Shown in pieces: positions 1 through 6,496 of a DNA stretch of 11,325 nucleotides. The stretch lies in NCBI GenBank assembly GCA_026914095.1, contig JAPPIY010000251.1, positions 1 through 11,325 of the forward strand. The letters run 5' to 3'. The position numbers were made by a program, and so were the translations under genes. The notes under the pieces were generated by a model. It ran no database searches, was not told the origin of the DNA, and worked only from the letters and a program-made list of their open reading frames with translations. Position 1 is the first letter of the stretch; each line of letters begins with the position of its first letter. Source of the stretch: Oligoflexia bacterium. GTDB taxonomy: Bacteria; Bdellovibrionota; Bdellovibrionia; Bdellovibrionales; UBA1609.

Positions 1-1
1 G

Positions 2-1642
2 TCTTTAGGGACTTTTTTGAGCCGTATTTTAGGTTTTTTTAGAGATCTTCTAATTGCTAATTTTTTCTCTAAAACAGAAACAGACATCTTTTTTGTGGCT
101 TTTCGCTTTCCTAATTTTTTTAGAAGACTGCTGGGGGAAGGGGCTTTTTCAGCCAGTGTGACGCCAGCTTTAACGGAGCATTTGGAAAAGAGGGGAAAGG
201 AAGAAACTAAGAAACTGCATTCTTCTCTATTTAGCCTTTTATTTTGTTTGACAATTACTCTAACCCTTTTGGGTGTGTTGTTTATGTCAGCTATTATGAA
301 TTTTCTTTTTGAAGATTCCGCTTATGCCAGCATAGAGGGAAAATTGGAAAAAACGGTTATCGTGGCTCAGCTGGTTTTTACCTATTTGTTTTTTGTGAGT
401 CTTTATTCTTATTTTATGTCGGTGGCTCAAGTTTTTGGACGATTTTTTTTACCCGCAGTGGCTCCCGCTTTTTTTAATATAAGCCTTATTATTTTTGCTT
501 GGACTCCTAAAGCTTGGTGGCCTTTTCCCTCTCTCTCTTTGGCTTGGGCTGTTATTGTGGGCGGCCTGCTTCAGCTACTTCCTGTTTTGTTTGAATTGTT
601 CCGGTTGGATTTGATCCCTAAATTTTATTTTGGAAAAAACCCAGCGCTCTTAAAAATTGGAAGAAGGTTTTTACCAGGGATGCTTGGCTTGGCGGGATTG
701 TCTTTAATTGGGCTTATCAATGTTTATTTTGCGGGGAAGTTGGAAGAGGGGGCCAACTCTTATATTTACTATGGAGATCGCTTGATGGAGTTTCCCAGAG
801 CTTTAATTGCTGTGAGTATCGGCACAGCTCTGATACCAGAGCTGACAAGGCAACACACAACAAACAGCCTTTTGGAATTGAAACAGACTATAAGCCACTA
901 TTTAGCTTTTCTGCTTTTTTTAACTTTGCCTTGCGCTTTTATTTTCTTTATTCAGTCTGAAACCATTGTTCAGATACTCTTTGGCAGGGGTGAGTTTGAT
1001 CAAGTTTCTGTGATTCAAACCGCTATGGTTTTAAAAATATACACGGTGGTTTTAGTGTTTTCCTCTTTATCTCGAGTTTTATCTTCTTGTTTTTTTGCCA
1101 TCAATAAAAATTGGTTTATGGTGATTGGCGCCGTTTTATTTGTTGGGATTCATTTTTTGTTAGCTCAGTTTTTAACCCCTGTTTATGGTTTAAAAGGCTT
1201 GGTGGGAGCTACCGCTATTTCTTCTGTGTTTTATTTTCTGGTTTTAACTGTTTGTTTATTTTATCTCATAGGGAAAATTAACTTTAAACCTCTTATTGCT
1301 CTGCTGTTAAATACAGCTCCCGGACTTCTGGCTTTATCTTTGTGTTTGATTTTTATTCCTGCCTTGTTCAACCGGCTTTACTGTGTTTTATCTAATACAT
1401 TTTTGCCCTCCAGCTGCTCTTTGAGCGCAGAACCCGTTTTTGAGTCTTTTTCTTCCTTTTTTAGCTCTTCACAGATTTTTTCTTTTTCCTATATTCAATC
1501 CAATTCTTTAATTTCTTTGTTGGTTTTTATTTTCTCTTGCTCTGTAGGCGGTTTTTTATATCTCTGGCTGAGCCGTTTATTTAAGGAGCCTATGGCAGAG
1601 GAATGTTTAAAAATTCTCGGAAAAACTTTTAGATTCAAATAG
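2..1642 (+). CDS. murJ: Lipid II flippase MurJ (MviN family), 5' end outside window
   Basis: Integral inner-membrane flippase that moves the peptidoglycan precursor lipid II to the periplasmic face. The reading frame is open from base 2; the first in-window start-like codon is TTG at 17, but the five codons before it (SLGTF) continue the usual family N-terminus, where a short segment precedes SRxLGFxRD, so the true start lies left of the window. Visible family signatures are SRILGFFRDLL, FFVAFRFPNFFRRLLGEGAF and the SxxVTPAL stretch, followed by many hydrophobic segments typical of the 14-helix fold. The visible part has about 546 residues, near full family length. A Ser/Phe-rich loop (about residues 465-500 from the TTG) before the last hydrophobic segment looks lineage-specific. 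It ends 23 nt before the convergent methyltransferase remnant, and no clear terminator hairpin is seen between them. The family call is secure. Confidence 0.95.
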   Translation, partial: SLGTFLSRILGFFRDLLIANFFSKTETDIFFVAFRFPNFFRRLLGEGAFSASVTPALTEHLEKRGKEETKKLHSSLFSLLFCLTITLTLLGVLFMSAIMNFLFEDSAYASIEGKLEKTVIVAQLVFTYLFFVSLYSYFMSVAQVFGRFFLPAVAPAFFNISLIIFAWTPKAWWPFPSLSLAWAVIVGGLLQLLPVLFELFRLDLIPKFYFGKNPALLKIGRRFLPGMLGLAGLSLIGLINVYFAGKLEEGANSYIYYGDRLMEFPRALIAVSIGTALIPELTRQHTTNSLLELKQTISHYLAFLLFLTLPCAFIFFIQSETIVQILFGRGEFDQVSVIQTAMVLKIYTVVLVFSSLSRVLSSCFFAINKNWFMVIGAVLFVGIHFLLAQFLTPVYGLKGLVGATAISSVFYFLVLTVCLFYLIGKINFKPLIALLLNTAPGLLALSLCLIFIPALFNRLYCVLSNTFLPSSCSLSAEPVFESFSSFFSSSQIFSFSYIQSNSLISLLVFIFSCSVGGFLYLWLSRLFKEPMAEECLKILGKTFRFK

Positions 1643-1665
1643 TTTCAAGCTTTTTCCGCGATTTC

Positions 1666-2445
1666 CTAATCGGTCGTAAAGTTTATTTTTCCATTAAGAA
1701 TAAAAACTCCTTCTTTATTTTTACGAAACTCCTCAAAAATGGAACTAGCTTGTTGATCGCTGGAGTCTTCTCTTCTATTGCTTTTTCCTTTAAGCTTAGG
1801 CTTGTCATTTAAAATAATGGTTTTCCAAATATGGTAATAGGAAGCATAACGAACGCGGGAAGGCGGCATCTTCTCATTGTTAGAGCCATAAGGGGGATCA
1901 AAGTAAGAAAGATCGGCCTTTACTTTGTGGAGAGCTTGAAAAATGTCTTTATTCATTACTTGATGACGGGCTGGCTGTGTCTCCATCAAAGGCATTAAAA
2001 GCTGAATTGTGTTAAAAGAGCGTGGAGACCATTTACGAAGATAAGAGGCATAATGTCCTAAAGCGTTATCTACTTTATCTAAAGCCAAAATCAAACTCGT
2101 TAGCAGGATAGATTTTTCAATAGGGGTTTCTGCTATTTTATCTATTTCCGGTCTTATAGCGTCTAATTTTTTTGTGTTTTGATTTTTCTTTCCGTCTGAA
2201 TGAAGAGAGAGTTTGCCATTAGCCCTACTGCCATAGTGCTTAGTGAACCAGCCTTCATAACCTTTTAAGTGATTGAGATAATCTATCTTTTCTTGTAATT
2301 TTTTACTGGGTTTCCCTTTTAAATAACATTGCCAAAAAATTTTTGACCATACAGCCAGATCATTGGCTATGACTTGATAGCTCTTTTTTGCAAAGGCCTG
2401 GCTTACTCTAGTTGTCCCTGCAAAGCCATCAAAAATTTTTTCTAC
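1666..2445 (-). pseudogene. Remnant of D12-class adenine-specific DNA methyltransferase, truncated at both ends
   Basis: Family role is N6-adenine methylation of DNA, solitary or in a restriction-modification system. Reading the minus strand from 2445 gives about 259 residues. The AdoMet-binding motif I FDGFAGTTRVSQAF (2392-2433) lies almost at the very start, followed by NDLAVW, and the catalytic DPPY motif is at 1888-1899 (YFDPPYG). An in-frame TAA sits at 2446-2448, three codons after it comes motif I, and there is no ATG or GTG upstream of motif I, so the usual N-terminal segment is missing. In another frame just upstream (2445-2486) the peptide TPKAKYNNPTQFK could be the displaced N-terminus, which would mean a frameshift. 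The product also stops soon after EEFRKNKEG, where family members as I recall them continue for roughly 80-100 more residues. A shorter ORF from the TTG at 2094 would lack motif I. I read it as a decayed gene. Confidence 0.75.
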
Positions 2446-2522
2446 TTAAATTGTGTTGGGTTATTGTATTTGGCTTTTGGGGTCAAATGTGTTTCAAGCC
2501 TATCTTTTTTTTTATAAAAAGA

Positions 2523-2551
2523 TTGTTTTTTTATGTCTATTACTTTATTTT
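2523..2551 (+). promoter_or_regulatory. Possible sigma70-type promoter ahead of the polysaccharide gene group
   Basis: TTGTTT at 2523-2528 and TATTTT at 2546-2551 are separated by 17 bases, and sit 26 bases before the dehydrogenase ATG. Each hexamer matches the consensus at about four positions. The surrounding DNA is so AT-rich that such matches arise easily by chance, so this is only a candidate for the promoter of the 2578-8368 group. Confidence 0.25.
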
Positions 2552-2577
2552 AATAATAAATCAAGAGAATAGAAAAA

Positions 2578-3504
2578 ATGTCTGTCAGTGTTATCGGTTT
2601 AGGGAGAGTGGGTTTTATAACCTTATTGCATTTGGCAAAAAAAGGCTTTTCTCCTTATGGTATTGATAGGGATAAAGAAAAAATTGAAATTTTTAAAAAC
2701 AAAAAACTTCAGTTTGTGGAAAAAGGCTTTCAATGTTTTATAGAGGCTTATTTCAAATCTATTCGTTTTTCTCAAGTTATGCCCGAAAACCGGTATAATT
2801 TTATATGTGTTCCCAGCCCCTTTAATTCTTCTAAAAAATCAAGTGATTTAAGTTTTATTGAATCCGTTTTAAGTCAGTTGCAGAATACAAACTATAAGAA
2901 AAAGCATGTTTTTATAAGAAGCACTTTACAGCCAGCCAGCTCCAGCCGGCTTTCAAAAAAATTTAACAAGCTGTCTATCCATTATTTTCCAGAATTTTTT
3001 AGAGAAGGCCATTTTATGCAGGATTATAAAAACAGCTCTTACAATATTATAGGGAGTCGTGATGTTGATATTGTAAAGCAATTTTCTAAGTTTCAGTTTA
3101 AAAATATTCACTTGTGCCAGCCTGAAGAGGCTGAAATTTTAAAAGTCAGCTCTAATTTATTTCATGGTTTAAAAGTAAGTTTTGCCAATGAGATGGGCCG
3201 GACAGCCCAACAATTTAATGTTTCAGCAGATAAGATCATGAATTTATTTTTAAAAGATAAAATTTTAAATGTTTCTGAAAAATATTTAAAACCAGGATTT
3301 GCTTTTGGCGGAAGCTGTTTAAAAAAAGACATACAGTCTTTAGAGGCTGTTCAACAGCCTCTAACAAGAGCCTTGCTTTCAAAAGCAGTGATAGCAAGCA
3401 ATCAAAAGCATATAGATTGGGCAGTGGATCAAATTTTAAAGCTAAAAGCAAAAAAAATCAGTCTTTTAGGTTGCTCCTTTACAGGAAGCCCAACTGTAGA
3501 TTAG
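2578..3504 (+). CDS. Nucleotide-sugar 6-dehydrogenase (GDP-mannose dehydrogenase-like), N-terminal and central domains; frameshifted
   Basis: The family oxidises C6 of UDP-glucose or GDP-mannose to the uronic acid in two NAD-dependent steps in the cytoplasm. The N-terminal Rossmann motif is GLGRVG (residues 7-12), with a fingerprint aspartate near residue 30. The central domain has VSFANEMG and PGFAFGGSCLKKD, with the presumed catalytic Cys at 247. The PGFAFGGSC wording is closer to AlgD-type GDP-mannose dehydrogenases than to typical UDP-glucose enzymes. The frame ends at TAG 3502-3504, just after KKISLLGCSFTG, which is the start of the C-terminal sugar-nucleotide-binding domain. The rest of that domain follows immediately in another frame (to 3767). 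A single lost base near 3500 explains the break, because adding one there gives a continuous protein of about 396 residues. The start ATG is preceded by a weak purine stretch (AGAGAATAG). Substrate is inferred, helped by manC nearby. Confidence 0.8.
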   Translation: MSVSVIGLGRVGFITLLHLAKKGFSPYGIDRDKEKIEIFKNKKLQFVEKGFQCFIEAYFKSIRFSQVMPENRYNFICVPSPFNSSKKSSDLSFIESVLSQLQNTNYKKKHVFIRSTLQPASSSRLSKKFNKLSIHYFPEFFREGHFMQDYKNSSYNIIGSRDVDIVKQFSKFQFKNIHLCQPEEAEILKVSSNLFHGLKVSFANEMGRTAQQFNVSADKIMNLFLKDKILNVSEKYLKPGFAFGGSCLKKDIQSLEAVQQPLTRALLSKAVIASNQKHIDWAVDQILKLKAKKISLLGCSFTGSPTVD

Positions 3505-3767
3505 TCCAAGTTTTGCTTAAAAAGAAAAAACTTAAAATTTATGCTGTGGAGAAAGTTCTTGAAAAATATTCTTGTCATATTGTTCCTCAGACAGATTTTG
3601 AGATTTTATTGCAAAGTGATGTTTTTATTCTAGGGGGTTGGTCTCTATTATTAAAAAAACATTCCAGAGATTTTTCAAAATTTAAAGGTGTGTTATTTGA
3701 TCTTCTCATGCAAGAGGCTCCAAAAAATATCAAACAACATCCCAATTATAGGACTTTATATTCATGA
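3417..3767 (+). pseudogene. C-terminal domain fragment of the frameshifted nucleotide-sugar dehydrogenase
   Basis: This frame is open from 3417, but the first ~27 codons only shadow the preceding gene. From about 3500 the peptide (RLVQVLLKKKKLKIYAVEK, then DVFILGGW) matches the order and character of the UDP-glucose/GDP-mannose dehydrogenase C-terminal domain that the upstream ORF lacks. No ribosome binding site or plausible start decides an independent gene. The stop TGA (3765-3767) overlaps the next gene's ATG as ATGA, which shows that this frame was the original end of the dehydrogenase and was translationally coupled to the glycosyltransferase. There is no slippery heptamer at the junction; an A-run near 3450 lies too far upstream, because slipping there would lose the conserved LLGCSF. 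Confidence 0.7.
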
Positions 3768-4678
3768 CGGCTATTGTTATTTTTACAAAAAATGAAGAAA
3801 AAATTATTTCTCAGCTCATTGATGATCTTTATAATGTTTTAAAGACATTGCCTTCTCTTAATTTTGAATTGTTTTTATGTGATGATTCTACAGATAAAAC
3901 TCAAGAGATTGCGAAAAAGAAAAAGCTGAATATTATTTCTGGAAAAGGAAGTTTAGGCTGGAGTTATTACTTTGCTTTAAGCTATTTGTCTAAAGGAAGT
4001 TTTGAAAATATAATCACTTTAGATGGTGACGGCCAAACTGATTTATCAGAGATACCTGCTTTTTTACAAGAATTGCAAAAAGGACACGATTTAGTGGTTG
4101 GCTCCCGATTTTTAAATTCTTCTTCTATATCTTATCCTTATTCAAAATGGAATTTCATGGGTGTTAAAATGTTGTCTTTTATCATTTCTTTTTGCGCGTT
4201 ACAAAAATTTACTGATTCTCATGGAGGTTTAAGAGCTATGAAGTTTCGGCTTATAAAAGATATTTCTTTTTTAGGGACTCACTCTTATGTTCAAGAAACA
4301 ATTATCTCTGCCAAATCTCATGGTTTTAAAGTTAAAGAGCTGGATTCAAAGTGGAATAAAAGGCCTTATGGGGAAAGCCGGGTGGTTCATTCTAAAATCA
4401 AATATATAAAAGCTATGGCTTTGCCTTTATTATTGAGGATGAAAGCCCACTGGATTTTTTCTATAGTGTTTTTAATTTTGTGCTATTTACATTTAAATTT
4501 GTCTAATACTCGTCATTTCCGCGAAAGCGGAAATCTCTCACTAACAGGTATTTTTAATATATTTCAGAATAACTTTTATTTAATTCTAGCTGTCTTTTTT
4601 GGATTGTTTGAGCTGTATAAAAGATACCTTTTTATCAAAAATAAAAAACAAATAAAAAAATGGATGAATGATGAATAG
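3764..4678 (+). CDS. Family 2 glycosyltransferase, polyprenyl-phosphate sugar transferase-like (DPM1/GtrB-type)
   Basis: GT-A fold enzyme that transfers a sugar from a nucleotide donor, probably to a lipid carrier or growing glycan at the inner membrane. The N-terminus TAIVIFTKNEE is the usual GT2 entry strand. Asp40-Asp41 (CDDSTDKT) fits nucleotide binding, DGDGQTD at 87-93 carries the metal-binding DxD-type motif, and VVGSRF follows near 112. Two hydrophobic segments close the protein (about 228-244 and 268-284), as in membrane-anchored DPM1-like enzymes. Between them, residues 250-258 (RHFRESGNL) are encoded by a short palindromic repeat inserted in frame. The start ATG overlaps the preceding stop (ATGA), and the end overlaps the next gene's start, indicating one transcript. 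Donor and acceptor cannot be told from sequence. Confidence 0.88.
   Translation: MTAIVIFTKNEEKIISQLIDDLYNVLKTLPSLNFELFLCDDSTDKTQEIAKKKKLNIISGKGSLGWSYYFALSYLSKGSFENIITLDGDGQTDLSEIPAFLQELQKGHDLVVGSRFLNSSSISYPYSKWNFMGVKMLSFIISFCALQKFTDSHGGLRAMKFRLIKDISFLGTHSYVQETIISAKSHGFKVKELDSKWNKRPYGESRVVHSKIKYIKAMALPLLLRMKAHWIFSIVFLILCYLHLNLSNTRHFRESGNLSLTGIFNIFQNNFYLILAVFFGLFELYKRYLFIKNKKQIKKWMNDE
4511..4541 (+). repeat. Short hairpin repeat (GAAA-loop) inserted in the glycosyltransferase gene
   Basis: The perfect 8-bp stem with GAAA loop ATTTCCGCGAAAGCGGAAAT lies at 4515-4534, preceded by CGTC and followed by CTCTC. It is read in frame as RHFRESGNLS between two membrane segments. The same core recurs at 5654-5671 and within the larger elements at 6367, 9078, 9787 and 10194-10322. 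Repeats of this type, with arms like ATTCCCGC and loop GAAA, are common in many proteobacterial genomes. Confidence 0.8.
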
Positions 4679-6434
4679 CCGTTATTTTTCTAATATCGCT
4701 TTTCAATCCACACAGCGCGCTTTGAGCTTAATGGATAGAAATCCATTCTCAAAAAGTTTTGGATGTTTTGACAGATATTATTGGCATTTTAAAATGAAGG
4801 ATTTTCCCTCCGCCTCTTATCAAATGGGGGTTGAGTTTTTAGCCCAACTTTGGAAAGACCCTCATCCAGAAAATTCATTTTATAAGCAGAAATGTCTTTT
4901 GGAATGGATTAAAGCCAGCTTTGAGTATACCTGCTCTATACAAAATAAAGACGGATCTTTTGATGAGTGGTATCCCAATGAAAGAGGCTGGGCAGGGCCG
5001 ACTTCTTATATTGTCCATTCTCTGGCTAGCGCTTATAAGATAACAGAAAAGGAATGGAATGAAGACTTAAAAAATAAATTCAAAAAATGTTTTTATAAAG
5101 CCTTTCAATTTTTAGTGAAACAAAAGGAGGGAGCTGTTTTAGCCAATCACTCGGCTTTGTTTTTGCTTTCTTTATATGAAATTTTTCAAATTACAGGCGC
5201 AACAGAAGCAGAAGATCAATTTAAAAGGCATTTGCGGGATTTTAAAAAATTAATTTGTGAGGAAGGCTGGAGCAAAGAGTATGATGGCGTGGATTTTGGA
5301 TATAATTTAGCTACTTTGAGTTTTTTAGCTCGTCTTTACAGTTTTTATCCTGAGCCTTTTTTAAAAAAGTATGCGGAAAAAAGTCTGTCCTTTTTAAGTT
5401 ATTTTTTTTATCCCGATGGCTCTTTTGGGGCTTTGGGAAGCCGAGAGACTGTTCATTTATACCCTTATGCCCTTAAATTTTGGGGCGCTGAAAACCTGCC
5501 TTTAGCTCAAGACATTTACCGGCATCTCATCAAAAAAAAATCATTTGAAAATTTAAGGCCTTTTGATCAAGATGATCATTATTTGTTTTACAGGCTGAAT
5601 GAATATTTAGAAGTTGATGAAATTATTTTAAATCATTCTCACAAAGACAGTCCTTCCCGCGAAAGCGGGAATCTTCAAGAACAAAGCCAACACTTTGATC
5701 AAGTTGGCTTAAGTGATAATGTTTTGAAACAGTCAGCTCTGCCTTGTTTTAAACCACAGCCTTTTGAAAAGCATTTTTCACAAGCTGGGTTTTTTTTAAA
5801 AAAAACAAACTCTTTTTATCTTGTTGTCAATTTAAAAAAAGGAGGGGCTTTTCGTCTCTATGACTTAAATAAGCCTCACAAGGCTTATAAAAATAAAGGC
5901 TGGGTTTTAAAAACAAACTCCCAGCTTTTGATAACCAATTTTTGGCATTCTCAAAAAAATAAAATAACAATTTCAGACAATCAGATTATTATAGAGGGGC
6001 CGGCTTTTTTTATCAATCAAAGATATTTTAATCGGATCAAGTTTATTTTGTTTCGGATATTCACTTTTTTAGCTTTTAACTATAAAACCGCTTTTTTATT
6101 AAAAAAAGCGGTTCGCTTTTTGTTAATTTTAAGAAATCAAAGAGCCAATTGTTTTTTTAAAAGAATCCTTCAATTCAATAAAGAAGAAGTGTCTATTGAA
6201 GATTCTATAGAAAGCGCAAAGCCGGGAACTGTTTTTTACGGCGGTGAGTTTGTTGTTCGTTATGTTCCTCAATCCAATTATTTTGAAAAGTCAGATTTGT
6301 ATAATAGGAGTTCTGTCTTTAGTATAGATAAAGAATTGCTTATCCGCCAAAACTATAATTTTAAAATATACCGATCAGATTTGAAATTTCAACACGACAG
6401 TCATGCTCGCGAAAGCGGGAATCTCCAGAAGTAG
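4668..6434 (+). CDS. Heparinase II/III-like protein (alpha/alpha toroid plus beta-sandwich), polysaccharide locus
   Basis: The protein of 588 residues has two halves. The first (about 1-320) is helix-rich with regularly spaced motifs such as DGSFDEWYPNERGWAGPTSY (about 95-114) and YPDGSFGALGSRETVHLYPY, resembling the alpha/alpha toroid of heparinase II/III and related uronate lyases. The second (about 370-570) is beta-rich, like the accompanying sandwich domain. Such proteins often sit beside AsnB in exopolysaccharide clusters; whether this one is a lyase, an epimerase-like protein or a binding protein is not clear. No signal peptide is seen. The start is ATG 4668 or 4671, overlapping the glycosyltransferase end. 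A short repeat adds SRESGNL near residues 330-337. The last ~22 residues and the stop TAG come from a palindromic element (6367-6461). Without it the frame would run to a TAA overlapping the asnB ATG. Confidence 0.65.
   Translation: MMNSRYFSNIAFQSTQRALSLMDRNPFSKSFGCFDRYYWHFKMKDFPSASYQMGVEFLAQLWKDPHPENSFYKQKCLLEWIKASFEYTCSIQNKDGSFDEWYPNERGWAGPTSYIVHSLASAYKITEKEWNEDLKNKFKKCFYKAFQFLVKQKEGAVLANHSALFLLSLYEIFQITGATEAEDQFKRHLRDFKKLICEEGWSKEYDGVDFGYNLATLSFLARLYSFYPEPFLKKYAEKSLSFLSYFFYPDGSFGALGSRETVHLYPYALKFWGAENLPLAQDIYRHLIKKKSFENLRPFDQDDHYLFYRLNEYLEVDEIILNHSHKDSPSRESGNLQEQSQHFDQVGLSDNVLKQSALPCFKPQPFEKHFSQAGFFLKKTNSFYLVVNLKKGGAFRLYDLNKPHKAYKNKGWVLKTNSQLLITNFWHSQKNKITISDNQIIIEGPAFFINQRYFNRIKFILFRIFTFLAFNYKTAFLLKKAVRFLLILRNQRANCFFKRILQFNKEEVSIEDSIESAKPGTVFYGGEFVVRYVPQSNYFEKSDLYNRSSVFSIDKELLIRQNYNFKIYRSDLKFQHDSHARESGNLQK
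5649..5678 (+). repeat. Short hairpin repeat (GAAA-loop) inserted in the heparinase-like gene
   Basis: The stem TTCCCGC (5654-5660), loop GAAA and return arm GCGGGAA (5665-5671) are flanked by CAGTCC and TCTTC. It is read as SPSRESGNLQ, the same frame as in the glycosyltransferase copy. It lies at the junction between the helical and beta halves of the protein, a place likely to tolerate extra residues. Confidence 0.75.
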
Positions 6435-6461
6435 CAGGGAAAATCAAACCCGATCGGTATA
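6367..6461 (+). repeat. Palindromic element copy A (95 bp) at the 3' end of the heparinase-like gene
   Basis: The left arm TATACCGATCAGATTTGA starts at 6367 and the right arm TCAAACCCGATCGGTATA ends at 6461; they are near-perfect inverted repeats. In the centre is the short GAAA-loop repeat (about 6405-6425). The element is read in frame from the host gene as YRSDLKFQHDSHARESGNLQK, then a TAG inside it ends the protein. Removing 93 nt (the element less one TA) gives an 11-codon continuation ending in TAA 6495-6497. Confidence 0.85.
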
Positions 6462-6496
6462 AACACAATAAGAACTTTTAAAAAAGAGAATAAATA

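Noticed and set aside
2412..2666. Open frame of 84 codons on the plus strand
   Set aside because: It overlaps the dehydrogenase start in another frame, its peptide is low-complexity and hydrophobic from T-rich DNA, and no family is recognisable.
3445..3460. A-run as a programmed -1 frameshift site for the dehydrogenase
   Set aside because: Slipping there would lose the conserved LLGCSFTG segment that is still encoded in the first frame; the break must be further downstream, where no slippery site exists.
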